Assembly: GCA_014773175.1 (NCBI GenBank)
Contig: VXCM01000214.1
Span: 111,901-175,900, forward strand
Direction of reading: 5' to 3'
DNA from: Lucifuga dentata
Lineage: Eukaryota > Chordata > Actinopteri > Ophidiiformes > Bythitidae
Length of the DNA: 64,000 nt
A program made the translations under genes and the position numbers. The notes beneath the pieces are model-generated. The model saw only the letters and a program-made list of their open reading frames with translations, was not told the origin of the DNA and ran no database searches. Positions 11,501-24,928 of this stretch are shown here, one piece after another; the first letter of the stretch is position 1; every line of letters starts with the position of its first letter.

Positions 11501-14500
11501 GCTTAAAAGCTAAAATTAATTTTGTTTTTCTGAAATTGGAATAGAGTACATGATTTGACATTTTAATCTAAATTAGACCACAGAGTGGAAAATATTAATG
11601 TAACTTACTGGTGAAACCTTCTGGTTGGCCTACTGGTTGCGTGGGTCCTGATGCGTGATGACCGTGCAGCAGAGTGCTGCTGGGAGGAAGACCCGTGCTC
11701 TCCTCATGTTTCCCTCCCTGCTGAAAAAAGGAGAGGAACAACAGCGTAAAACTCACAATGTGTAGTAATTTTTAGTAAAATTTTGTTAAAATAGCATTAC
11801 TTCAATCACTAAACATTTGCAACTGATTTGTACTCATGACTGCTTGCAATTCTATGTTTGGCCAGCAGATGGCACAGTTGATACTGTGTTTGAGGTGGTA
11901 TTTAGGATATTGAGGTTGACATCATTTGGTCTTCATGAAAATAAATTAAGTAATGCCAGTTTGGATTGTTGATATTGTCTGGTGCTGCAAGAAACTGAGA
12001 ACAGGTTTTTTTTTTTATTTAGACTTTTCTCTGAGATTTTTCTTTGTGACTAGAAAAGAAAAACAATTATCTCAAAGAAAACATTGTGTAACATAAGAGT
12101 AAGAAATGTTAACTAAAAAAAGAAGAGAACCAGTAAGGAAATTTTGGTTAAGTTTGTTGGTTTGATTCATATTGTTGTGAAAGACCACCAGAAGTCCAAG
12201 TGACTCTTAGACACATGAAAATATGAGTTGCATAGAATAGGTGACTAACCATAGCAGGATGTCTGTTGCTGAGGGCAAGGCTAGCATTAGGGAAAGCTGG
12301 AGAGAGGCCTCCAAGGCCCCCGTTGTGTACTGCCGATAGCAGGCTGTGCATGTCAGAGTGGGCGCCCTCCAAGCCCGGGCCCTGGCCCACAGCATGGCTG
12401 CGCAGTACATGGATGGCCTCCTCCAAACGGTCCTCCATTTTACTCTGCTATATTAGAACAAAAATACATGAACAGCATATGACAACCCAAATCCCAAGAA
12501 ACAGACTATACACTATATTACATTTTTAAAACATTTTAAATGATATAAAATAAATATATAAAACTGTGATATCACATAGAGGCATCTTCACATACCAGTG
12601 TGTGTGGTTGCCCTTCATAGTTAGGTGTGGTTGGTCTTTGCCATTGAGATTGAGCTCCTATCGAAAGAAAGTTCAGCCTTTAACCCTCGTCAGTGTATGT
12701 TGGCACCAAGCACATTTTCACAAGTTGTCATTATCACAATACCTGTCTGTAACCGTTTGATATAAACACATGTTAAATTGCAAAAGAATACAGTTAGGTA
12801 ACTCTGATACTCAGGTCTGAACTTAAATAAATAATTCCTCACAAGACATCATAGTTTGTCTTTTTATTACCACACCAACTAAAGCCCTGCATTTTGTGAA
12901 AACAAAAAAGTTTAGCCTCATATAATCTGTATGTAAGAATTCTGTACCTGTAATAGCCTGAGGAGAGCCGGGAGTGGATGGAGCTGAGGAGAAATTATTA
13001 CTGTTGTGGTCCGAAGGGTAGATCTGAAACAGTTCAATAAAACACCTCAAAATTATATAAAGAAAGACAGATACTGGGAAACAAAACCAATGCATTTCGG
13101 TGCAATTTTACGACACTATCATGTTCCAGCTAGAAACATAAACTTACTGAGGCCAGAGCCTTCCCAATCTCATCTCCTGAACTGCCGGCTGTGGTGCCTC
13201 TGTTGGCTGCAGAGACAAAAACAATAATGTGGCCATTTGACTTGTTCTTGGGAGAAAAAAACAACCGTGGCAGCTGAATAAACACAGCTGATTTACAACC
13301 AGTGACACAAGCTTCCGTGATACTTGTTCATTTCTCCACAATAAGGTCATTTTAAAAGGTCCTTACCCATGATGCCGTCTCCATTGATGGTGGAAGTGTG
13401 GTTGTAGGTTGTGGGGGCTGAGTGGAAGCCGTTGACTTCGCTGCCGTGCAGAGGATAGTTCTGTGGGGACAGAGGCAGGGGGTGACGCTTCTGGAGAAAG
13501 GATACAAGCAGCTTCATAAGCCACACACCAGTCACAGAAAATACACCTGTCTGTCATATATATTCTGAACTATGAGGACAGTTAAACTGGTCAACATCCA
13601 TAATACCTAACAGACTGTTAAAGGACAATTTAATTCAGGCACAGATTACTAAGCAAATTAAACTTTTGAGGAGCAGATGCTAAAATATTTACTATCAAAA
13701 TTAATTAATTTTACAGCAAAGCATCAATCAGAGAGAAACAAAAAAAAATGAGTGCAACAGAGTGAAAAAAGACTGCAAAGCCCAAGAGCCTGTGACTTCC
13801 ACTCACCATCCTGTCTTGTGGGTTGATTGCAGAGAAGGAGCCTGGCTGTCCAATGTGAGGAGAATTACCCAACATGGCAGAGTAGCCAGAGGATGACCAG
13901 GGGTCTTCTGAGAAAGTGGAAACATGAATGCAAGTTCACAATATAAATAAAATGATTATCAGTATCAAAATGTGCACTCTTAACATAGCCAGGTATATTC
14001 TGTGAGAGGTTACCTTGCATGTAGAATGAGCCAGGGTAGACAGCTCCAGGCTTAGCACCAGGATATCCTCCATTGTCCCTGGTATACTCATCTGATGTGG
14101 AAGCATACACCTAAAACACATACACAGTGAGCAGTTGTCCCAGGCTTGCTCCATTGAAAACATTGTGATTACTGCTCTCTTTACACAAACAACCCCGAGC
14201 ATCGACAGAGTGAAACGTGTGGATTGTGAGGTATCAGTTCACCCTAATCTACTTGCTTTTGAAACCCCATTTAATTACAGTAGCTGCAGATGGCCACAAG
14301 ATGGCGAGAGGGAGTCTGCCAGTAATGGAGGCAGGCCGGCTCCTTGCCTGTGGAGGAAAGCACAGCGACCATGGCATGCTGGGCACAGCGACGGCTCAAA
14401 TCCCAGTGCACAGTGAGCACTTCCTCTCACTCTCAGGACCCCAGTGACATCGCACTCTCACTGCCTGGCCTGCAGCCCCTCCCTATAGACACTCAGTGTC

Positions 14501-14559
14501 AGCTCACACACATACCATGCATTCAATGAGCCAACACGCACATACACACACACACACAC

Positions 14560-14593
<34 letters not shown>

Positions 14594-17500
14594 CACTACC
14601 AACACCCTCACAGTAGCACTATCACACTTTGTATGGCATCACAAACGGATTAGATTCCATTGTGGAGCACAGAAAAGATGAAAATGGGCAGCTGTGATGA
14701 AAATAGACATTTTATATTAGTAAGTTAAGGAGTTCGATGCCACATCCTTTCTGTGTATTGCTAACAAAAATGGATGCTGAGCCTGAAGTGACTTTCCACT
14801 TCTCTGTACTCGACAATCAGACGGAAGAAAGACATGTGAAGCCCTCAGATTCCCAACGCTATAAGCCACCACTCATTCTTTCTCGCATGTACTACAGGAG
14901 GAAGAGAAAGACAGAGGAAGAGAGAAAGAGAATGGAGGATATGCTGCAAAGAATGCTAATCCAGAAAAGGGATTTTTTTCTGTAATTTGATTTAACAGGG
15001 AGAAGTGGAAAGGGAATGGAGAGATGCACTTCTAATTACAGAGCCATCTGCCTGTTCCTGGACCACATCCAACTCCACAGGCAGCTGGGCTGAGGAGAGG
15101 GAGAGAAGAGAGGGAGAGAAATGGGGGCTGGGATCCAGTCAGTGTGAGAGCAAAAGAGAGGGAGAGAGGTAGGGGGAGGGGGAGGGAGANGAGAGAGAGA
15201 TTGCAGTGGGTAGGGGGTGTAAAGGGGCAAGGGGAGGATTGGGGGAAAAAATGAAGGTCCTGATGATTTATGAAATGGTTAGAGAGATAAGGGGTGTTGA
15301 GGGGGGACAGAAAAAGGTAATCTAAATGACTTAAACAAAGCTTGATATGGCCAAGGGAGTGTGAAGAAAACAGGGGATTTAAAATGATCACGGTTAATTC
15401 AGGGAAAAACATGATGGAGATGGCTTCATTTAACAATAGGCTTTGAGTTGTTCTTTCATGGGGAACAATGTCGAGTGAATCCTGCTGTTCTAGATGGGAA
15501 CAGAAAACTACACAATGACTGGTGCTGTTGGATAATTGTATTCTCAGGAAGAAAGGGGGATTTCTAGGGTAAAATCCTTCACTAATAGGGGTTTAATGTA
15601 ATTCAGGTTATGACCGTGTAAAGGTCCCTTCACTGGCAAAACATAGGCTGTGGCAATGGATGGGGAGGAGATTAATATGAACATCAAACTATGCTGAAAG
15701 TGCTTTATTTGACGTAAGTAAGGAGCAAAACAGAAGTTGTGTTTGTTGGTTGCAGAAGTAACTGGGTGAAGGATTTTTTGGGGGGTGGGGAGGTTAGGGC
15801 AAGGATCTAGCGTACAGGTATTAGTGGCTTCAGGAGAGACGTTGGGTAGTTGAAACGGGTGGAAAAAACGCTTTACAGTAATATTATGTCTTTATTCACT
15901 AATTTCAAATATGACAGGCAGGAACAAACCTAGAAAAAGAACATGGCAGGCATGATGAAGAGAAGCAGGAAGGGAGGGAAGACCACAGGATCATCATCAT
16001 CATCATCAGCAGTCATTAATCTGGGCTCAGACATGGGGCTAAGAGGCCTCACAAGCACCGCGCCTCACAACTGGGTCACTCACAGGGGGAGGCCCACCCA
16101 GGCCATCATGTGGCAAAGCGTTGGCGGATGGGTGAGTGAAGTGGGGGAGGGGGTTCGCACACACACACACATCTCATCATTCCCACTAAAACCACAGGTC
16201 ATCGTTCACACTGCAGGGAATAACTGAGATTCGGACAGAATGAGAAACGGGGGGGTCTCGACCAGATACTGTTCACTCATGTTAACACTCAATCACCAAC
16301 ACAAACTCTGTCTGCACTGCACAGACAGAGACTGTGTTTATTTCACGAACCCTTTCAATACAACAACACCAACAGGTGGATGCAGTGTCTGAGTATCACC
16401 GTCATTTTTTTTAAAAACCCAATTTGTTCAGTTATTTGAAGAATGAGAAGAACAAGGGGTGAAATTAAGCAACGAGGGACGCGTGGCATGAACTGCAGTG
16501 GAAATGGGACCCGGTGACTCCATGGCAGCTTCCCCAGGTCTCCCTCTGATGTGCCTCTGTGCTTAGATGTTCAATCCAATATGTATATGACCTAACCAAT
16601 GAGCAGTGCTTGCATCCACAGTTACTTCATCACAAAGATGAGTCAGAATGTAAGGCTGTATTTACCCCTGAATTCTGCTTTTGCTAGATTATGCATCCGT
16701 AGCTCTGCATTTATATAAGATGGTGCCAATGTGCAGGCTTTTCACACAGTAAACAATATATTTGCAGTCTTTAAATTTTTATTTTAGTGGGTAATTTTGA
16801 CAACACACAGCAACAAGAAGTAGTTAAAATGGTAAACAGCCGTTTCGTCTATCTGGCTCTCAATCAACTGTCTGCTGATGGAACTGATGCAGCTCGTCAA
16901 GGCAAAAACCATGAGGACGCCGCAAGTATGAAGACGCAACGGTTCCATTCCCAGTGCAGCATTTACGTCACTCCTGTCATCCGAGACCTGGAGTTGTGTG
17001 AGGTTTAGGTTACAGGAAATGTTTGTGTAAAGGCAATATTTTGAATTGATGATCTAAAGGCAGCTCAAGCAGCAAGCCTAGCTACAGTAACACAGGCATT
17101 TACAGCAGAAGTGTCTCCCAGATTAAATATCATCTTGCCTGTCTTACAAAGCAATGCATCGGTCAATTCAGGACTATGAAGGAACACACATGCAGCTAAA
17201 AAGTTAGATTATTAGGAGGAATTGCTGCTGCATTTCGGATGCTGTGTGATATTCAGATGAATAAACAGCCATTCAGTCATCAGTCATCTACTGTATGACC
17301 TGGGTGAAACTATACGAAATGACCGGCTGGAAATCAGCACACAAGACTCAAATTTAGCCAGTGGAAGTAATCTATAAATGGAAATGATGTGGGCAACTAT
17401 AGCCTGATTTGTAATTCATGGTTAAGTCACTTTAAATCAACACTGATATTGATGCAGGCTATACTCATATCTGAGACTAGTTTTTCCAGCTCTGTGTGGT

Positions 17501-20500
17501 TGCCCACACACAAGCAGAATAAGCTTCTACAACTTCTGGGCTCAGTGACAAAATGTGACAGAACATTAACTCAAAGGACTAAACCGTTGCCATGACACTT
17601 TATACTGCTTGGACCCCTTTTGTACTTGACTTCCTGAAATATACTTTGTCCCCCCCAACTCCAAAGACTTCTAATAAAAATATCACTCAGAAGGACCACT
17701 GGAGAATGGAAGGTATCTGAATTAACAACGTCGCTACTATAAATCTACCTGTCGACGTGAGAACCAGAGTCTGAACGCCACTTGAAACCACTTAAGTGCA
17801 GCGGAGAGACAATGACCGTGATGATGTTTATTGGGGCCTCTGAGTCGCCTGACTGTCAGCTCACTCAGAGTCCGACTGAGCGGCGAGGTTTTTACCCCCG
17901 TCTGTCACAGAACTGCTCAAGCAGAGGAGGAGACTGGTGTGTGTGTGTGTTGTGAGAGGAAGCTACAACGAAAGAGAGAGAGCAGAAATAAGGTCTCACC
18001 GAGGATGGCAGGCCAGGGGGTTTCCGTATCTTTTTTGGCTGGGTGTCTATAAACAAGCAGGCAGGGACAGGAGAAAAAAGGTGAAAAAGAGACAAAATGA
18101 CAAATAAGGACTTAACAATGACAAATTTTGGCAATGTTATGTCAGCAACGTTGACTTCCCTCCACTTTTTTTTTTTTNCTTTTTTTTTTTTACTGCAGAG
18201 TGGAAAATGCAGAAATCTATGTGGCACGTGTCCATCAGCATAAATTAATGCTGCTCTGCACTGATGTGTATAGCATATTTTATAAATTGCCATTCAAATC
18301 CTACGATGAAAAAAAATGATCATACTTAAAAAGAAGGACTCCACAGAAATGATTACATAAAAATAATTCTTGGTCTGGTTATCTCTGTTTCGTATCTATG
18401 CTCCCAGCTTTTCATGTAAAGCAGGAAAAAGGTTAAGCATTATCTCAGTAGATAACAAAGCAGGGATATGTATGTCACGAAGAATCCTGTCCTACTACAT
18501 GCCCCACGTCCTGTCCAGTTATCTTACCTATGCCTCCTTCAGGTGGCCTTCTTCTGGGATTGTTGGGGTATGAGGAGTAAAACTGGGAGCCAGACTTTAG
18601 GCCAGAGGGGGACATAGCATCTGGGCTGGGCATTGCTATGTCACTAGGAAGGAAACCAGGCTAGAAAAACACAGGGAGGCAAGATTTTTACTAATAACAC
18701 ATTGAGGGGAGTGGAAGAGCACAGCACAAACAAACAACCTTTCTTCTCGGAAACGGGGACAGTTAATTCAAAGTGTTTCATAAGAAATGAGAAGTGAGAG
18801 AACGGGGCTTTCTTTGTGCTGACGTGCTGCGTGAATTTACATCGCACCCAAATTATAGTATTGCAGGCAACATACCTGGCCTCCAAATGGAGCATACGGT
18901 GGCCTCTCGTTTTTACCTGCAAGATTAAAGGTGACAATTGCTGAAATGACAATGCAAATAAAACGGTGAGCTGTTGTGCACATACGAAGCTGCGGTGCGT
19001 GCAAAAACAAATGAAAAGTAGGTTTTCTAAAGTCGGAAAAGTCCAGAGATACCCTCCCCTTTTTTTTTTTTTAGTACGCTCAGCTGCATAAAGCTGCCTG
19101 CCAGACAAAACCCTAGGGAAAGTTTCTGCTTCAGTGCCCTAACATCCCTAACACTCAGCAAACGAACAGACACACACATGCACACACACACACACACGTT
19201 TGCTGCCCCAAAAACAATTTTGTGTCATAACAAAGTATGCATAAACAGTTAAATCAGCCGTACCCTTCACCACATGATCATTTCAACACTGAATTTTTAA
19301 GGCTGCAGAATGGAGGCAGGCAACATCTCATCAGAAACTTAGGATCAAGTTTATTAATTGTGGTGTAGCCTACCATGTCAATGTTTTAAAAACTTAAATC
19401 CCACCACTTTAGCCATGTCACACATTATAAAATGACAAAAAAAAGACTATTTACACAACTGCAAGGTTTCATTTTTGCTGTTGTACCGTCATACCTGCAA
19501 TACCTGAACTGAGAAATGGAGAGGACAGGCCTTCATGCTCACTGTAGTGGGATCCTTCTCCATAGCCCTGCAGGAACAATGGTGAACACACAAATGCAAC
19601 AATATGACCAGTCATTAAAAAAAAAAAAAGAAAGAAAGAAATATTTGCAGGCTAAGTATGTGCTAATATATACACATACACATACTAACACAGACCTAAA
19701 TTATAACCACAGCTTCATGGTCATCCCCATCTTGTTGGCACACTATGTGGCTTAGCAGTTACTCTCCCTCTACTTCCTGCCTAACGAACAGGATCCATGC
19801 CAAACAAATCTGCATCAGCTCAGGGGATTCAAACCGACTTTCTTAATTATCAACTTGTGGTAATCAAAGCCTGCTGCATCTATTTCACCCCCCTGTTCCT
19901 TGTATTTACACAAAGTTGTGCCAAGACAGTTACGGCGGATGTGAAGCTGCAATTACCGGTGGGCTTCCACAGAGGTTCTGGGCTACCAGATAGCTTGCCA
20001 ATGCAGGATTCGGAGCCAAGGTTATTAGGCAGAAAGTAAGACTACCACTTCAAATCAAAAATGGTGCACAGCATGACAGAGTACTAAGCTGCTGTGGTGG
20101 TCGGGGAGAGGGTGTCTGTGTGTTCATTTATGGCAGATTGATTAACTGCGTGCATACGACAGGGAAAGTGTGGGACAGTACCATGGCATCTGGTGTTCAT
20201 GCTTAGATCTCCATAAACATAAAATCGTGTACGACGAAAGCATGCGAGTTTAGATCTTACCCGTCCTTGGCTGAAAGAGGGGCTGTTCTGTTCTGTTGAG
20301 CCCCAGGACCCAGAGCCGCTGCGCTCATCTATTGCTGGATAAAAAATAAAAACATATGGTTAAAGGTAAAGAGACCAGTGGGTTAAGCTGAAGTAGAGAT
20401 GGAAGAACCAAGAAGCATGGTAAACTAATCCTGCAGAAGAACATTTGCATTCCTCAAATGGGGCTATAAAATTTTTATGCTATGTGACACTGAAGACACG

Positions 20501-22220
20501 TAGAAATGCCCCAATGCTGAAATCTTATCAGGGAAAGCTGTCACCATGTGATTCTCTAAACATCCAGTGTTATGAACAGGTCTCAGTGGGCTTGGACAAG
20601 TCAGGAGGGAGTGCATCGCTATTGATCAAAGACGCTGCTGTCGCATTAAAGATGCAATGCAACGTTCAACTGTTTTTGAAAAGCCTGGAGAACGGCTGCT
20701 CAGTATAGCCATTAGTGTTCATTATAGTCACTGAACTACAGAAAATGAACCATTCATGTCCCTAATGTAATCCAATAGAATGCAATCTAAACGACATTTA
20801 CGTCCCACTCAGTCAACCAGACGTGCACAAATACATAAAATAAGACAAAGCTAAATTTTATGAAGCCCAAAATATGCATAACTGTGTTTTTGGTAAAGAA
20901 AGAGCCAATGTGTGACAAAAGAAAAAAAAAAAAAAAAAAAAAAAAAGCACACATCCAAAAGATTGTTGGAGCAGAAAACTCCAAAATACCCACATCATCC
21001 CCTTCTCCCTGTCTTATGCACTAATGCTATCCAGGCTCTCTGGAGACACAAGGCTTAATTGCATGCTGATTTGCATAATTGTGCATATTAATGTGGTTTC
21101 CTTATGAATATTCATATTTTGTCTTTGATTTTTTTTTTTTTTTTTTTTNTTTTTTTTTTTTTTTTTTTGTGCCTAATTAAAAAAATGCGTGAGAAAGCGA
21201 ATGAGAAAGAGTGAGTGAGGGGATAGAAGGAGAAAGCAAGGGGACGGGGAAGGGGAGAGAGAGACGGTGGGGGTATCTGGGTGAGATCAGCAGCCTGGCT
21301 GACGAGTAAGAATGAGTGATGAGACTAACAGAGCGGTGCAAGCACCTACACACGCTGCGACAGCCGTGATCTATGGAGCCGATGCCAACAGCATGAAGAA
21401 TCAAGCAGGCGGGAGGAGAGGAGGACCTCAAAAGATCAGCCTTGCTTGCTGTCAGATCAGACCTGCTGAAAGGCCACGGCACTAATAACACTCTGCACCA
21501 CCGTCGGCCATGTCCGATGGCACGGGACACTGGCGATGAGCTTGCTGCTAAATAAAGATGACAGACTTTGTATGAAGATGCTTTAGCTGAAGCTCTGTGC
21601 CAGGAGGAGAAATACCAAATTAGACGGATGAAGTCCATTTTTTTTTTTTTTTTNTTTTTTTTTTTTTTTGAGGAGAGACAAATCTGTGAAAGCATCAACA
21701 AGCTAGCCTGCTGTCTGCTTCTAGCCTAGCAAAGAATAACTGTAGTTGACCTCAAGCATCTTGTCTTTTCTATTTCCACACATGGCTTCTTCATCCAAAT
21801 TGCTGGGAGCCCAGAAAGTATTTTCACATTTGATACTTACAAGTGTCTATAACAAAAAAAAACAAAAAAAAAAAAAAAAAAAAAAAGAAAAAATCACACT
21901 ATTACGCCTGTCAATAACCTGGGCTAAATAACGAACTACATTTTGCACTACCAGGCCAACAATTCAAGGGTTAGTATGGTAACTTCCTGATCCATATCCT
22001 TATTCTCAACATATCACTCTTCTGCCTCCTTTTGGCCAACGGGGTGCAGAGGATGGAGGGAGAGCACGGCGGCGCTGGAGATGTCTGACAACATTGTTTC
22101 ACACTTGCTGGAGTAATTAACTTGGAGGCAATTAAAACAAGGTGGAGAGCTGCTGAGGTGACACTGAAGCTCAGCCAAACACTGAGAGCCAAACACAATG
22201 CCAGAAGAAAGAAAAGGAGC

Positions 22221-22251
<31 letters not shown>

Positions 22252-24878
22252 TATCTTTGCAGTGTGAATCTCTTTTAATATCCTACTCAACTTCTCGAGA
22301 AGGCCATTAATACAAATTTGTTTGTACTGACGGCGAAACAATTCATGTCCGTCAACTGGTGCGATACAAATAATTGGGCAACAGAATCCAGATGTTCCAG
22401 TGTGCCAAGTTCCAAAATTAAGAGCCAATAAAGCTTCATGTGTGACTCAAACACCGATTTTGCTGAAAAAAACATTTGGGGTCACGAGTCTCACTGGGGA
22501 GTAATTTTTTCTTTTTTTTGAGACTATAATATTTATATATATAAGCTTTGGTCACTCAGTTTTTGGTTGATGTCTGTGCCAAATCACGTTAATAAGCCAA
22601 GTATGGAAGTCTTAATCTCTGATTCTAATGAACCAGACCCAACAGAAAATGGATGAGGTGGTATGTTCTTCTATCAAGTATTTTACCCAGGAAAAATATT
22701 TTTTGTAACTTTTTAAACAACTCTTTCTGAGATGACCTAAGGAGTTTGCTCTGACCATGGTTCACCTGGAATCTCAATTAAATTCTGAAAACAAATATGG
22801 ATCTCTGCAAAGTGGGCTTTATTTCATCACCTATTTCATTTCTCCAGTTGTCTGGTAGTGCTGCTGCCCGATACACACTCAAAACCAAACAAACCCAAAG
22901 ATCTCATGCTGCAATTATCATTAAGATGGAATTAAACAGCTGTTCTGTGATTTATAAGCATGTTAGCTGAGTTATAACAACCCGTACTCGTGGAGCACAA
23001 AGCACACAAAGAAGCACACCTTGTGTCTTTCCTGCCTGCCAGATTTCTGTCCGGTTCACATCATATAGACACAAGATAAACAAACTTTTGTTGCTTCAGC
23101 TTTTCATTTCCAATACACATTTTTATCTGTTTGAACAACTCACCAAAACCATTTGTATTTTTAAGAACAATTTCTTTCATGACCCATGAAATAATTACCA
23201 GAAAATTCTAATTTTTTTCAATTTATTTATTTATTGAACCCTTTAAAAACTCCCCCCTCCCAAAGAAAAAAAAATCCTGAAAATTTTTACATATGATTTT
23301 TTTTTTTGGTATCACATTTGATACATCAGGCATTTACTTAACTCAACAGGATTTAAACTGGAACTAAACTGGAACTTTTTTTTTTTTTTTTTTTNTTTTT
23401 TTTTTTTTTTTTTAGATACGATATAATAGGCATTTTGCTCATTAACGATCATGTTGATGATGTAGTGGTCTCAGAAAATCACGTATCAAATGACACAAAT
23501 GGTGTTATTAATAGCAGACATTTATTTGCAGGCTTTGCTCTTTTTTTAGAGTACAGTTCATTGCATTCGTGTGGCTATAACTAATCATTTCAACTCCTTG
23601 GATTACCAATAACAGCGGACGCATTTACAACATTTACATTTCCACACTTTGTGAAACTGATTTGTGGTGAAGTCGAGATAAAGGATGCTGTAAAAAGTTC
23701 CAGTAACATTTACCAGTGCACGGTTGTGGTTAATGGGGTTTTTTGTGTCGAGTTTAGACTTACAGGACCTCTAACATGACAAGTATGCTGCATCAGAGTA
23801 CTTCAGCATCCTAAACTCATGGTACTGAATGTAACGATTCTGTTACTTCAGAATATGTAGTTTTTAGGCAATGGATCTTTCTAAAATTGGAGAGTAGGTG
23901 CAGAGTGAGATGCTTTCTAATTACATTTTGGGCTCAACTGCTGGAGCTTGTTTTGGCTCTTGAGTGTGCAATGGGGAGAAGTACTGCCAGCAAACTGAAG
24001 CCTGATAAAGATTAGGAGTAAAGTAAGTGATCAAATTTTCAACAGTCAATTGACATGATGGAAAAGTAGGCAAGCAAGGCTCAGGCTGAAAAGAGTCAAT
24101 CAAAAAATTCTGTTAATTAAAAATGTAAATCAAAATACAATGCTGGCATGTTCAAAAAAAAAAAAAAAAAAAAAAAGATTCTCTGAATGTATATTCGAAT
24201 TCATCATAGCAAAGCAAATTTTGGCATTCCTAGTGTAAATATCCCTTCAATGAAAGACACAACTCAATGCCGCATGACTGGAGCCAAAAGAAATGTTCTG
24301 ACCCACAAAGCTTGTTAATTAAGTTGGAGAGAGAAACCAAGATCCTTTACATCTTCCTCAGTCTGAAAATTTAGGCAATATGTGACACAATACTGCAGGT
24401 ATGAAAGACACAGCCAAGAACACGAAAGTTAAAAAATGTGAGATTTAAAAACGTGACAGGTAAAAACACGAGATTAAAAATGCGGAAGTTAAAAACATAA
24501 GAGTTAAAAACGCGACAGTTAAAAACATGAGAGTTAAAATGCGAGAGTTAAAAACAGGGGAGTAAAAATGCCAGAGTTAAAAATATGAGTTAAAAACACG
24601 GGAGTTAAAAATGCGAGTTAAAACGTGAGATAAAAACATGAGTTAAAAACATGAGAGCTATAACGTGACATTTAAAAACGTGCGAGTTAAAACGCGAGAG
24701 TTACAAAAACGCAAGTTAAAAACTCAATAACTAAAAATGCAAGAATTAAATTCACGAGAGTTTAAAACACGAGAGTTAAAAACACAGCTAGTAAGATGCA
24801 GTGAAGGAGACCGCATGTGCAAATTCACAGTGTTGTTTGCTGTGATCTAAAGGAAGCAAGCCTGTCACATCCAATGCA

Positions 24879-24928
<50 letters not shown>

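Noticed and set aside
14770..14985. Plus-strand frame in tcf3 intron 7 starting [15 protein letters not shown], with a Lys/Arg/Glu-rich end
   Set aside because: It has no recognised domain and no splice or promoter context. The charged end comes from a purine-rich GA tract. It lies antisense inside an intron.
18644..19108. Minus-strand frame of 154 codons over tcf3 exon 6 and intron
   Set aside because: It covers only a few codons of the true exon in another frame and is otherwise intronic.
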